Shown here in pieces: positions 29,346 to 39,205 of a stretch of 64,000 nt of DNA. The DNA comes from an uncultured Alphaproteobacteria bacterium (lineage in GTDB: Bacteria > Pseudomonadota > Alphaproteobacteria > HIMB59). Under the pieces are notes generated by a model. The model had not been told where the DNA came from and ran no database searches. It was given only the letters and a program-made list of their open reading frames with translations. Made by a program: the position numbers and the translations under genes. The stretch spans positions 114,357 through 178,356 of the forward strand of contig CACJLA010000002.1 in NCBI GenBank assembly GCA_902594145.1, in the 5' to 3' direction. The first letter of the stretch is position 1. Each line of letters starts with the position of its first letter.

Positions 29346-29395
29346 TTATAACTTGCTTTTTTAATCAAAAGTAATCTATGATCTCTTCTTCAATT

Positions 29396-30034
29396 ATGCC
29401 AGAAGTATTTATACAAGGTGGTGAAGGTAAACTTCAAGCCAAATACTCACCTAGTGAGCAGGAAAAACCTAATATCGCTATAATTTTACATCCAAACCCA
29501 AAACACGGTGGAACAATGGATACAAAAGTTAACTATGCTGCATTTAAAATAATGAAAGATTCGGGTTTTTCAACGCTTAGGATTAATTTTCGAGGCGTTG
29601 GAAAAAGTGATGGTGCTTTTACTGAAGGAGAAGGTGAATTGAATGATGCAAGTGTTTCATTGGATTGGCTACAAAAGAAAAATGAAGACTTTCGATCTTG
29701 TTGGATTGTAGGTTTCTCTTTTGGAGCTTGGATTGGATTTCAGACACTAATGAGGAGACCAGAGGTAGATGGATTAATTTTAATTGCACCACCAGTAAAT
29801 ATGTATGATTTTAACTTTTTGTCACCATGTCCTATTAAAACACTAATAGTGCGTGCTGAACATGATGAAATAGTTAAGAAAGACTACCTAAAAGAATTTT
29901 ATGAAACATTTAAAAAGCAAAAAAATGCTAATGTTTCTATGGAAACTATCTCTAAAGCTAATCATCTTTTTGAAGGTAAGTTAGAGTCTCTTATGGCTTC
30001 TTTAAACAAATATATTCAAAAGCATAAGAGCTAA
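29396..30034 (+). CDS. Alpha/beta hydrolase (COG2945-like)
   Basis: About 212 residues from the ATG at residue 7 of a longer ORF (29378); the MPEVFIQGGEGKL start fits my recollection of the family better. The fold is shown by the oxyanion region ILHPNPKHGGTMDTKV, the nucleophile elbow GFSFGAWIG and the late His in ISKANHLFEGK. These small hydrolases are common in Alphaproteobacteria, and their substrate is unknown. It ends tail to tail with anmK, overlapping by 4 bases. Confidence 0.8.
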   Translation: MPEVFIQGGEGKLQAKYSPSEQEKPNIAIILHPNPKHGGTMDTKVNYAAFKIMKDSGFSTLRINFRGVGKSDGAFTEGEGELNDASVSLDWLQKKNEDFRSCWIVGFSFGAWIGFQTLMRRPEVDGLILIAPPVNMYDFNFLSPCPIKTLIVRAEHDEIVKKDYLKEFYETFKKQKNANVSMETISKANHLFEGKLESLMASLNKYIQKHKS

Positions 30035-31080
30035 CAACGTTCTCCTAAATATACATTTTTTTGTACTTTAGTGGTAGTATAGTATGTTGAGTGTTTTTTT
30101 AAGAAATACCTAACACCCAAATAAGCCATTCCCTGAGACTCAATAAAATCACCATTGATACTATGAGTATCTATTAAAGAAACATTTTCAAAATATTTCT
30201 TAAATATTTTTTGTAGTGTAAGGTTTTTTCTACCACCACCCATTAAAATTATTGGATATTCTGAAGAGGATGATACTAATTCGCTTATGCAGAAGGGTAT
30301 AATTTCTAATAAAGTAAAAATAGTATTGTTTAAACTTTCATGATTGAGTAATTCTTTTTTATATTTATGAAAATAATTTCTATCTAGAGACTTCGGTAAC
30401 TCTTCATTAAAATATTTATCTTTGAGTATTTTATAAAATATTGTGTCAAGATTTTTTCCATTCTCAGATAAAGATCCATCTTTATCAAAATTTTGACCTA
30501 TTTTTTCAAAAATCAAATCATTAATGATACCATTACCAAAGGAGCTGTCTCCTGCAGTAATTTTATTATTATCAATAATAGTTATATTTGTAACTCCTCC
30601 TATATTTACAAAGATAACTTTTTTTAAATCTAGTTGCGCAGCTATAGTTTTATGAAATTCTGGCATTATTGGAGCACCATTACCCCCATTGAGTAAATCA
30701 TTTTTTCTAAAATTACAAATAACAGGTAAATTAGTGTCAAATTTTAAATTTTTATCAAAAAGCTGTATTGATATTTTGGTATTTTGATCATGATAGATAG
30801 TTTGACCGTGCATAGCAATTAAGTCGATTTTAACTTTATTATTTTTTATAAATTGATTGATAGAATTCTTATATTCTTGATTTAATAAGGTCAATACACT
30901 TGTGTCTTTCAAATAACCTTGGTTAATTATGATATATAGTTTATTTTTTAATTCTTCACTATAAGGAAAGAATTTATTTGATATTTCATTTGCGAAAGAA
31001 AACCCATCTGATTTAATGAGGCTACAATCAATTCCATCTAATGATGTCCCTGACATACATCCAAGTGCCATATATTCCAT
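30031..31080 (-). CDS. anmK: Anhydro-N-acetylmuramic acid kinase
   Basis: Peptidoglycan recycling enzyme that hydrolyses and phosphorylates 1,6-anhydroMurNAc, 349 residues. Signature motifs: LGCMSGTSLDGIDCSLI at the N terminus, LIAMHGQTIYHD, VIFVNIGGVTNITI, and ILMGGGRKN followed by SQGMAYLGVRY. It is divergent from tyrS with a 33-base gap, a pairing I know from Alphaproteobacteria. Confidence 0.95.
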   Translation of the reverse strand: MEYMALGCMSGTSLDGIDCSLIKSDGFSFANEISNKFFPYSEELKNKLYIIINQGYLKDTSVLTLLNQEYKNSINQFIKNNKVKIDLIAMHGQTIYHDQNTKISIQLFDKNLKFDTNLPVICNFRKNDLLNGGNGAPIMPEFHKTIAAQLDLKKVIFVNIGGVTNITIIDNNKITAGDSSFGNGIINDLIFEKIGQNFDKDGSLSENGKNLDTIFYKILKDKYFNEELPKSLDRNYFHKYKKELLNHESLNNTIFTLLEIIPFCISELVSSSSEYPIILMGGGRKNLTLQKIFKKYFENVSLIDTHSINGDFIESQGMAYLGVRYFLKKHSTYYTTTKVQKNVYLGERC

Positions 31081-31113
31081 TTGATATCTATAAAATTATG
31101 TTAATTATTATAT

Positions 31114-32310
31114 ATGATTGATTATATACAGTTATTTAAAGATAGACATCTATTCAATCAATCAACAAACGAAAATGAATTAAATACTTTATTAAATAAG
31201 AGAAAAATAATCTTTTATATTGGCTTTGACGCTACTGCGGATGCTTTACATGTGGGAAGCCTAGTGCAATTAAGAGCGATAAAGATACTTATTAAGCACG
31301 GTCATCAAGCAATAGTGTTACTTGGTGGAGGAACCACAAAAGTTGGTGACCCCTCAGGCAAAGATACAGCAAGACAAATTTTAAGTTATGAAAACATCCA
31401 AGAAAATATTGATAATTTTAAAAGAATATTTGAACATTATTTTAGAGATTATAAAGAAAATATAAGATTCATAAATAATGATCAATGGTTAGATAAATTA
31501 AATTATATCGAATTACTTAGAGACGTAGGAAGTCATGTGTCAATTAACAGAATGCTCACTTTTGAAAGTGTAAAAGAGAGGCTCAAAAGAGAACAATCAT
31601 TATCATTTTTGGAATTCAACTACATGATCCTGCAAAGTTATGATTTCCTTTATTTGAATAAAAAAGAAAAGTGTGATTTACAAATTGGTGGGTCAGATCA
31701 ATGGGGGAATATAGTTTTAGGTATGGAAATAATATCTAAAATTAACAAAAAAGATGCGTTTGGACTTACAACACCTTTACTAACCACTTCAACTGGTAAA
31801 AAAATGGGTAAAACTGAACAAGGTGCAGTATGGATAGATCAAAATAAATATAGTTCATACGATTTTTATCAGTATTGGAGAAACGTAGATGATAATGATG
31901 TTGAAAAGTTACTACTAATTTTTAGTGATTTAAATATCGAGGAAATAAAAATGTTAATTAAACAAGATATTAACAATGCAAAGAAAAAGTTAGCATATTT
32001 AGTTACAACAGATTGCCACTCAGAAAATTCTGCAAAAGAGGCTGAAGAAAAAGCAAAATCAATTTTTGAAAATAATTCCTTCGATAAAATAGATGAAATT
32101 AGTTTCAAAGAAGACTTAAAGTTAATAGATACACTAACATCAAATAATATAATTGGATCAAAATCTGAAGCTAAGAGATTAATCGAAGGTGGAGGGATAA
32201 AAATTGAAAATAACCCAATTAAAGATACCAATCTTATAATAGACAAGTCTTATGATAAAAAAATACTAAAAATTGGTAAGAAAAAATATTTTAAAATAAT
32301 TATTAGTTAG
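31114..32310 (+). CDS. tyrS: Tyrosyl-tRNA synthetase
   Basis: Class I synthetase of 398 residues. The HIGH-type signature is DALHVGSLVQL, the tyrosine-binding region contains YDFLYL and IGGSDQWGNIV, and the KMSKS equivalent is KKMGKTEQGAV. A C-terminal S4-like RNA-binding domain is visible (NNIIGSKSEAKRLIEGGGIK). It ends in an 8-base tail-to-tail overlap with the MetX-like gene. Confidence 0.97.
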   Translation: MIDYIQLFKDRHLFNQSTNENELNTLLNKRKIIFYIGFDATADALHVGSLVQLRAIKILIKHGHQAIVLLGGGTTKVGDPSGKDTARQILSYENIQENIDNFKRIFEHYFRDYKENIRFINNDQWLDKLNYIELLRDVGSHVSINRMLTFESVKERLKREQSLSFLEFNYMILQSYDFLYLNKKEKCDLQIGGSDQWGNIVLGMEIISKINKKDAFGLTTPLLTTSTGKKMGKTEQGAVWIDQNKYSSYDFYQYWRNVDDNDVEKLLLIFSDLNIEEIKMLIKQDINNAKKKLAYLVTTDCHSENSAKEAEEKAKSIFENNSFDKIDEISFKEDLKLIDTLTSNNIIGSKSEAKRLIEGGGIKIENNPIKDTNLIIDKSYDKKILKIGKKKYFKIIIS

Positions 32311-33319
32311 ACAAAATTTCTTTAATCGCATTATTAATAAAATTTAGATCATCCTTAGATTTGCCTGCACCAGCATAGTGACCATAACTCGAGGGAATAG
32401 TGCGTAATTCACCATTCTTAATATTTTTTAATTCAATTTCATTATCCTCTGGTGGAAAATAAAGATCATTTTTTCCTGGCATCAATATGCATCTAGCAGA
32501 TATTGCGTTTAGAGCTTTATCAATTTGTTTATTAAATTTATCATTATTACTAATATCATGCTCCTGCCAAGTTCGTATCATTGCAATTAAATCATTAGCA
32601 TCTTTTCTATAATAAATCCTATTCCATAGTTTATCTAAAACCTCTTTTGGGTTTTTATAGCCATCATCAATGTATTTTTTCTCCCTAAACCAGTCTTGTC
32701 CGTGTGCCCAACCGGCCCACACTCTAGCCATTGTTGTTTTTCCATTTTGTGGTTGTTTATCATAATCTCCAAAATTCCACTCCGGATCTGAAGTTAGAGC
32801 TGCGTACACACCTTCTAAGAAAACATATGTATGATCAGTGGTTTTAGCATGACCGCACATTGAAATCATGTTTTCTATCATCTCAGGATAATACGAAGCC
32901 CATTGAAAAGCTTGTTGTCCCCCCATTGACCAACCAATAACTAGTTTTATTTTATCGAAGTCAAATATTTCTTTTAACATTAAGTATTGTGCTTGGACGT
33001 TGTCATATACAGTGACCAATGGAAAATTCGGCCCACTCAAAGGTTTTTCTGTATTGCTTGGTGATGAGGAAACACCATTACAAAACATATTTGGAATAAT
33101 GATAAAATATTTATTAGGGTCGATCGGAAAATTATTACCAATAAGGTATCCTTGCTCTAAGTGTGTGCCAGCATATCTGGTGGGAAACAAAATAACATTT
33201 GATTTATCAGGATTAAGATTGCCAAATGCAAGATAGCTTAAATGTAAATTAACAACTTCACCAGATTTAAGTTTGAAATTATTTAATTGGTATTCGAATA
33301 GTTCCTGTTTGTTTATCAA
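32303..33319 (-). CDS. MetX-like alpha/beta hydrolase
   Basis: 338 residues with homoserine O-acetyltransferase-like layout: early LSYLAFGNLNPDKSN and ILFPTRYAGTH, nucleophile elbow VIGWSMGGQQAFQWA, and a C-terminal GKNDLYFPPED plus His in SSYGHYAGAG. The signature differs from true MetX (which has GGSxGG at the nucleophile), so the natural substrate is uncertain and an acyltransferase or hydrolase role are both possible. It stands alone, with a 115-base gap to the next gene. Confidence 0.75.
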   Translation of the reverse strand: MINKQELFEYQLNNFKLKSGEVVNLHLSYLAFGNLNPDKSNVILFPTRYAGTHLEQGYLIGNNFPIDPNKYFIIIPNMFCNGVSSSPSNTEKPLSGPNFPLVTVYDNVQAQYLMLKEIFDFDKIKLVIGWSMGGQQAFQWASYYPEMIENMISMCGHAKTTDHTYVFLEGVYAALTSDPEWNFGDYDKQPQNGKTTMARVWAGWAHGQDWFREKKYIDDGYKNPKEVLDKLWNRIYYRKDANDLIAMIRTWQEHDISNNDKFNKQIDKALNAISARCILMPGKNDLYFPPEDNEIELKNIKNGELRTIPSSYGHYAGAGKSKDDLNFINNAIKEILSN

Positions 33320-33428
33320 TTAAAATAACTTAAATGTTTTTATCCAATATTGGTAACTCTTTGTTATTTTTGAATTTTTAATTATATTCACTATTTAATT
33401 CACACTATAATTTTTTTAAAAACAATTA

Positions 33429-33444
33429 TTGTGATTAACCACAA
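33429..33444 (-). terminator. Weak terminator-like hairpin after the secreted pair
   Basis: On the minus strand the end of the 495-residue secreted protein gene forms TTGTG-GTTAAT-CACAA, followed by TAATTGTTTTT. The stem is only five pairs and overlaps the stop codon, so termination is plausible rather than sure. Confidence 0.35.
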
Positions 33445-34922
33445 ACAGTATTCATCTGAAAAATATCCCCACCACTTCCACCTGACCAACCAGATACCAT
33501 ATCTCCAATTCCTTTGCCTACCCATTTTAAAGCATCTACAACTTCGCTTGAGGCACAAAAGGGAGTTAAATAATCTTTAACTGTCTTGCCTGAGAAAAAA
33601 GACTGCATATGATTTGCAAATTCGTTTATTTCATTCACAAAACTATTGGTTATATCTTCTACAGGGTTCTTAGGGAGAATATTAATACTTCCACCTGGGA
33701 CTCCTATTTCACTTCCATTTTTTATAACTAACAGAGTTTGATCTAGTGTAAGAGTAGGTAGTACAAAAGCATAATTACCAGCACTGGCACCACCAGATGA
33801 TATTCCAAAATTTACTCCCACAGCCATACTTCCTTGAAGAGGTGCTATATTAAAGATTGCGTCAGCTGCAATACCTGGAGGGGTAATCGATGGGAATGTG
33901 TCAATAATTTCACAAAACGGACTGTCACTAACTGAACTCATAACCTTCTCTCTTACATTACCTTTTTTTGCATTTTGATCGGAGTCTGACTCTCCAGATG
34001 CCCGAGTTTTTAGATCATCCTTGGGTATATTCACTGATGAGGAATCAAATGCCTTATCAACCGTGTGTGTAGTAGTGGCTTCACCAGCAGCATCATTTCC
34101 AGTACCACCTAATTCAAACTCATAAGAGGGCTCCACCTCTATTTCAGCTGGAACTAAAATATCAGTAGGGTTTGCAAGATTTTGAGGATCGAATTCTGGC
34201 GCTTCTATTCCTATATCTGTTGAATATGCAGAGCCATCTGAATTATCAATATTCGTTATTGTTCTGGAAATCATATCAAAAGTAATCTCAAAATCCCCAC
34301 TTAACGGAAGTTTACACTCAATACCGTACTCTAAAGGAAAGCCATACATTTCCCCTTTGAGTATAGTGCTGAATAATGCAGCTTCTGGAGAGTACTGGAG
34401 AATACCTGAGCCACCAATCTTGACATCGATGGCCTCCACATTTTGACATCTACTCACAGCGCTAATACCCGGAAATACTTTCCATGATACGGTATCCCAA
34501 CTAACCCCAGTTGGATAATAGATACCTGTGCATACATCACTACATTTCATTTCCCAATTACATTTCCAAGAGTCGGGATTCAACCAGTCACCAGAACATT
34601 TCAACTCAGGTAGACAAATCGAACCACAAACTTCTGAGAATGATACACCACTTGGGTACGCAATTGAGATTGAGTAGGATGGTATTTCTGGAGTCTTGAC
34701 ACAGGCTTCTACATCTGTATTCCAGCTAACGTGCTCATTAAAATCAAAAAAGGTATATGTGCCACCTAAAATATTACCAGCACTTTGTCCAGATGAACTT
34801 ATTTCCTCTAAGCCTTCAGAAATTGTTCCCTGTATTAAATCTATCGTATTATCATTGTGATTATTTGCAAACGAGGATGAGTAAAGAAAAACAGAAAGTA
34901 AAATTAATATAATTTTTTTCAT
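33435..34922 (-). CDS. Secreted cysteine-rich protein, unknown function
   Basis: Start set at the ATG 36 bases inside the longest ORF, because it follows the upstream stop by one base and puts a classical signal peptide (MKKIILILLSVFLYSSSFA) at the N terminus. The product has 495 residues and 12 cysteines, seven in a cluster between roughly residues 82 and 130, then an acidic low-complexity middle, and Gly/Ser-rich hydrophobic stretches near the end. I do not recognise the family. It forms a two-gene operon with the secreted protein upstream; both precede (in position) a signalling cluster. Confidence 0.75.
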   Translation of the reverse strand: MKKIILILLSVFLYSSSFANNHNDNTIDLIQGTISEGLEEISSSGQSAGNILGGTYTFFDFNEHVSWNTDVEACVKTPEIPSYSISIAYPSGVSFSEVCGSICLPELKCSGDWLNPDSWKCNWEMKCSDVCTGIYYPTGVSWDTVSWKVFPGISAVSRCQNVEAIDVKIGGSGILQYSPEAALFSTILKGEMYGFPLEYGIECKLPLSGDFEITFDMISRTITNIDNSDGSAYSTDIGIEAPEFDPQNLANPTDILVPAEIEVEPSYEFELGGTGNDAAGEATTTHTVDKAFDSSSVNIPKDDLKTRASGESDSDQNAKKGNVREKVMSSVSDSPFCEIIDTFPSITPPGIAADAIFNIAPLQGSMAVGVNFGISSGGASAGNYAFVLPTLTLDQTLLVIKNGSEIGVPGGSINILPKNPVEDITNSFVNEINEFANHMQSFFSGKTVKDYLTPFCASSEVVDALKWVGKGIGDMVSGWSGGSGGDIFQMNTVCG

Positions 34923-34923
34923 G

Positions 34924-35502
34924 TTATTCCCAAAAAAATATTGCACTCCTAATTTCATTTAATATTTCGTTAGCAAAGTCACCTGATGCTCCAACCATGT
35001 TTCCAAATTCATTTAGTTGTTCATTAACTACATCAGAACAGCTCTTAGAATAAACAGTATTGTTATTTGTATCTAAAATTCTTCCATTCATATTTTGGAC
35101 AATTGTATACATCATTACGGAATTGGGATTGGCACTACTTAATACGACACCTGCGGTAGCCATACCATCAATATATTGATCACTTACTTTTTGAGAATTT
35201 GTATCAACCATACCTACAAGATCAGATCCCAGCTCAGCTTGATATTTTGCTGATAAAATTGAGGCATTCATGGGATTCAAAATTACAAGACAAGTAAATT
35301 CCATAAGAGAGTCATACGTTTCTGTATTAAGAAAAGTTAAGGCTGGAAAAGCAATCGTATTAACAATATTGATTTCAAATACATACATATCATTATTGCT
35401 TTCAATAATGAATTTATATTGTCTACTCTCGTAGTCATCAGCCTTAGTGTTACTACTAATGAGTATAAATATTGATATAAATACTGTTATTAAAAATTTC
35501 AC
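34924..35502 (-). CDS. Secreted protein, unknown function
   Basis: 192 residues with a signal peptide (FLITVFISIFILISSNTKA) and start codon GTG. The mature part has two cysteines and a Ser/Asn-rich region (ASAGVV-like small-residue segments around the middle), with no motif I recognise. It is separated by one base from the larger secreted gene, so both are made together and may form one extracytoplasmic complex. Function not assigned. Confidence 0.7.
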   Translation of the reverse strand: MKFLITVFISIFILISSNTKADDYESRQYKFIIESNNDMYVFEINIVNTIAFPALTFLNTETYDSLMEFTCLVILNPMNASILSAKYQAELGSDLVGMVDTNSQKVSDQYIDGMATAGVVLSSANPNSVMMYTIVQNMNGRILDTNNNTVYSKSCSDVVNEQLNEFGNMVGASGDFANEILNEIRSAIFFWE

Positions 35503-35554
35503 GGTTAAATATACAAATTTATAACAAAAGATGAATTAATAAATGTAAGTATTT

Positions 35555-35962
35555 TCAGTCATTATTTTTGAGTTCTTTGGTTAAAACAACACAATTAACC
35601 CATTCTTCATTGTTTTCAAGATGCACACTATCCATTATTTCATGAATAAAGAAGTTGCTTAGACCTCCCTCTTTTGTACTACTTTTAGGATTATTCGTTA
35701 AATCGTCATTTAAAAGTTTTTTTCCGTTATCATAAAATTTTAAAATGATTTTATTTTCATCTTGAGCTATTTCGATTTTCATTGTCTTTTGCACATTGCC
35801 ACCATCATAACTAACTTTAACAGTATTTAACAATGCCTCACCGCAAGCAAATACTAATTCATTACGTTCATCGTCAGAAATATCTATATTTTTCAAAGAG
35901 TTCGAAACGAATTTTCTAAACTCTTTTAATTTTTCAGTTGTAGCAGATGACTCGAAATTCAT
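35555..35962 (-). CDS. RsbW-like ATP-binding regulatory protein (anti-sigma factor/serine kinase type)
   Basis: 135 residues forming a lone GHKL ATPase domain (HATPase_c_2 type). The N box is ACGEALLNTVKVSY with the conserved Glu and Asn, the G1-type motif is FYDNGKKL, and the G2 region is GGLSNFFIHEIMD. In partner switching such proteins bind a sigma factor or other target and phosphorylate a STAS antagonist. It begins immediately after the stop of the hybrid sensor kinase with no gap, suggesting a shared pathway. Confidence 0.8.
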   Translation of the reverse strand: MNFESSATTEKLKEFRKFVSNSLKNIDISDDERNELVFACGEALLNTVKVSYDGGNVQKTMKIEIAQDENKIILKFYDNGKKLLNDDLTNNPKSSTKEGGLSNFFIHEIMDSVHLENNEEWVNCVVLTKELKNND

Positions 35963-38900
35963 TTAAATTGATTTTTTAATTATATCTATTATCTCTTCAT
36001 TTGTTAAGTCACCTTTTTTTAAAATCTTGAGAGAAGATTGTGACAAGATTTCTTTTTCAGTAACTGATAAATCTTTTGATGTAAAAACAATCACAGGCAA
36101 ATTATGAAATTCAGTTTTTTCTCGTATTTTTTTCAAAAAAGTAAAGCCATCCATTTTTGGCATCATTAAATCTAAAATAACTAAGTCTGGATTTACTTCT
36201 TTATTTACTAATTTATTATAACCATCTAAGCCATCAACAGCCTCATTAATTTTTATATTTAAAGGCTTCTCTAATAATTTTCTTAAAAAACTTCTCATGG
36301 AGGACTCGTCATCTATAATTAAAATATTACTATTTTCATCAATGTATTTTTTTACCATTTCAACTAAATCAGCTTGATTAATTGGCTTTCCTAAAAATGC
36401 AGTATTATCAACTGGGTTATAACCACTATCAGATTTAACAAATTCGTTAAAAACAATTTTGGGTGTTAACCAAAAATCCTCTAAATTAGAAAAGTCTTGG
36501 AGAATGCTCTCGTTTTCAAAGTCACTTTTGACTTTACTATTGATAACCAACAAGTTTGGTCGAATTTGTTTTGCCATGGTAATTGCTGATTTAGAAAATT
36601 TAGCTTTATAAACATCATAGTTTTCTTTAGAGAGAATATCATAGTATTCTTCTAAAACCTTTTCATCTTCGTCGACAATTAAGATTTTCTTTTGCGTTTT
36701 TTCTTTTGAGACCTTGTCAATTTCTTTTTTATTTTCAGCTTCGTCTTTTAAGGTTTCTTCGGTCAAAGTTTGAAGTATTTCAATGGAAAAAGTCGATCCC
36801 TCTCCTTCAACACTAGCTACATAAGTTGTGCCACCCATCATTTCAGCAAATTTTCTTGTAATGGATAATCCTAATCCTGTACCGCCATATTTTTTTGTAG
36901 TCGATGCATCTACTTGAGTAAATTCTTTAAATAATTTCTCTACACCTTCAGGAGGGATACCTATGCCAGAATCAATAACATCAAACTTGAGAGTATTTTT
37001 ATCATTTTTTTCTATATTGCTTATTTTCAGAGTAATTGTTCCATTTTCAGTGAACTTTGCAGCATTAGAAATATAATTAAATAGACATTGGCGAAGTTTA
37101 GTTTCATCTGAAGATATAACTATTTCCCCATCCTCAACATCAAACACTAATTGATTTCCTTTTTTATCAGCTAAGGGAGTAGCAATTGATTTTATAGATT
37201 TGAGGAAGTCATTTAATTTAAATTGTTCAATAAATAACTCCATTTTACCTGATTCAATTTTTGATAAATCCAAGATGGAGTTAATTAACTGCAGTAAGTG
37301 CTTTCCAGCATCATTAATTTTGTTAAGGTCGTCGACCGCTGCATCATCGCCACGATCCTCCGCATCTTCACTTAAAATTTCTGTGTAACCAATAATAGCA
37401 TTCAAAGGTGTTCTTAACTCGTGACTCATATTTGCAATAAATGAACTTTTTGTATTACTTGCTTCAAGCGCTGCATCTTTTGCTGCTTGCATTTCTTTCT
37501 CAAATACTTTTTGGTAAAATTCATTTCTACTAATTGCATTAGTCATGACATTTATTGCTCTTTGTAAAGTACCAAATTCGTCTCTGCGTTTAGTCATCAT
37601 TCTTATTGAGTGATCGCCGTTTGTGAATAATTTAATTGACCTCACTGTATTGCTCAAAGGCTTGATTAAAATTTTAGCAACGATACCGTTTAAAAAAGCA
37701 AATACTATTAGTACAAATAATGAGATATAAATTATTGTCTTAGTAATGACGTCAAGTATTGACAAGATATCAGAAACTTGTCTCTCCACCATAAAAACCC
37801 ATCGAACATCAGGGATATCTAATTTTGCAAAAGAGATAATGGAATCTTGATCAAAATAATTTTTCGATTCAATTGTTGAAGTATAGCCTAGTCTTGCAAA
37901 TTTTATTGCATTATTCGTTAGTGTCATTCCATTGACGGGTTTTTGATTAAGTGCGAGTTTTTCGAGTAAATCTTGATTATTCCTGTGCTTTGTTTTGATT
38001 ATATAATAAGAATTGTTACTGTAATCATCAGTAACAGCATTTTCATCTAAATCAAAAACTTTCATTTCATTAACTAAATCATCAGAAAAATTTTGTAATT
38101 TTTCAACAAAAGCATCATGATTTGAAATATTTTCTCTGATGTCAGTAATTACTTTATAATCTTTTGCATTTACAAGATAATGCATTCCTGTAGAACTATA
38201 TCCGTTAGCTATCCAATTTTTTTCACCGTCTAAAATTGATTGAAGTCTTGCTAGATCATATTTAAAGACGATTATTAGAGGTTTATCTGCCTCCTTTTGA
38301 TCAGAAAAAGTCATAGTTATATAAAAACATGGCTCACTCAAATTCAAAGGATCTAGAAATACGTTTGTTAGCGTAAGCCCTAGATCTTTTTCCTCACTAT
38401 CGTTTGATAATTTTTTTATTTTTTGAAGAAAAATATCTTCAACGACCGGGACAGATGTATAAAACCAATTACGCTTTCTATCAATATTATTTAATATGTT
38501 AGTATATTTTAGAAAGGGGGTGTTGTGAGAATAAATAATTGTATTATCTGAAATAATAAAAAGATCATCAGATAGTGTCTGTTTCAAAAACTGATCAATG
38601 AATTTTTTTACAAGAGCTTGTGTTTCATCTTCTTGTTTTCTAAAACTCATATAGAAATCATTTGACTCTAATTCATTATTATTAACTCTGTACTGCATAA
38701 GATTTCCAAATTTAGAGCCAAACATATCAAAATGCTTGTAAAGTAAACTCATATTGTCCTCGAGATCGAGAGGGATTACTTGTTCAAGTGGTTTTTTTGT
38801 ATAAGAGTCAAGAAAAAATGAGTTTTCTGTTTTCTGAAGATCTTCTTTAATCTGCTCAACAGGGATATAGTCTTCATCCACCATTATTCTCATATTTAAG

Positions 38901-39181
38901 TCATTAATAAAAAAATCCTTTTCGATAAACTGTATTTCTCTGACGAAAGACTCATTTCTCCCAAGCTCATCGACACTTTGAACAATTCGGTTAATATATT
39001 GTTCAATGGCCGATACTTTTGCATTTCTAATTGAGTCTAAGTTACTGTAGGCATCTTGCATTGTTTTAGATTTAAAGTAGAAATTATTTGCATAGTATAG
39101 TGTTACTGTCGTCAGTAATATTGCCAGTGTAGATATAAAAATTATTTTTATTTCAAAAGTTATTCTAGAACTATCTCTCAT
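35963..39181 (-). CDS. Hybrid sensor histidine kinase with two receiver domains
   Basis: 1072 residues. Order: TM near 10-28, a periplasmic sensor of about 450 residues (probably Cache-like), TM near 478-502, HAMP, HisKA with phospho-acceptor His587 in NMSHELRTPLNAIIGY, HATPase (NAAKFTENG, DSGIGIPPEG, GGTGLGLSI), then two receivers. The first receiver (about 830-945) has Asn881 where the phosphorylated Asp should be (LLVINSKV) and is likely a pseudo-receiver; the second is canonical with Asp1004 in LVILDLMMPKMDG. It follows the DUF3047-like gene and abuts an RsbW-like gene. Confidence 0.9.
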   Translation of the reverse strand: MRDSSRITFEIKIIFISTLAILLTTVTLYYANNFYFKSKTMQDAYSNLDSIRNAKVSAIEQYINRIVQSVDELGRNESFVREIQFIEKDFFINDLNMRIMVDEDYIPVEQIKEDLQKTENSFFLDSYTKKPLEQVIPLDLEDNMSLLYKHFDMFGSKFGNLMQYRVNNNELESNDFYMSFRKQEDETQALVKKFIDQFLKQTLSDDLFIISDNTIIYSHNTPFLKYTNILNNIDRKRNWFYTSVPVVEDIFLQKIKKLSNDSEEKDLGLTLTNVFLDPLNLSEPCFYITMTFSDQKEADKPLIIVFKYDLARLQSILDGEKNWIANGYSSTGMHYLVNAKDYKVITDIRENISNHDAFVEKLQNFSDDLVNEMKVFDLDENAVTDDYSNNSYYIIKTKHRNNQDLLEKLALNQKPVNGMTLTNNAIKFARLGYTSTIESKNYFDQDSIISFAKLDIPDVRWVFMVERQVSDILSILDVITKTIIYISLFVLIVFAFLNGIVAKILIKPLSNTVRSIKLFTNGDHSIRMMTKRRDEFGTLQRAINVMTNAISRNEFYQKVFEKEMQAAKDAALEASNTKSSFIANMSHELRTPLNAIIGYTEILSEDAEDRGDDAAVDDLNKINDAGKHLLQLINSILDLSKIESGKMELFIEQFKLNDFLKSIKSIATPLADKKGNQLVFDVEDGEIVISSDETKLRQCLFNYISNAAKFTENGTITLKISNIEKNDKNTLKFDVIDSGIGIPPEGVEKLFKEFTQVDASTTKKYGGTGLGLSITRKFAEMMGGTTYVASVEGEGSTFSIEILQTLTEETLKDEAENKKEIDKVSKEKTQKKILIVDEDEKVLEEYYDILSKENYDVYKAKFSKSAITMAKQIRPNLLVINSKVKSDFENESILQDFSNLEDFWLTPKIVFNEFVKSDSGYNPVDNTAFLGKPINQADLVEMVKKYIDENSNILIIDDESSMRSFLRKLLEKPLNIKINEAVDGLDGYNKLVNKEVNPDLVILDLMMPKMDGFTFLKKIREKTEFHNLPVIVFTSKDLSVTEKEILSQSSLKILKKGDLTNEEIIDIIKKSI

Positions 39182-39205
39182 TTTAAACTTTCAACATTAA
39201 TCATT

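Noticed and set aside
32303..33319. Homoserine O-acetyltransferase (metX)
   Set aside because: The nucleophile elbow is GWSMGG rather than the GGSxGG of true MetX, so only a MetX-like hydrolase is claimed.
33435..34922. TraU-like conjugation protein
   Set aside because: Cysteine richness and a signal peptide recall TraU, but I could not match its characteristic motifs, and no other transfer genes are nearby.
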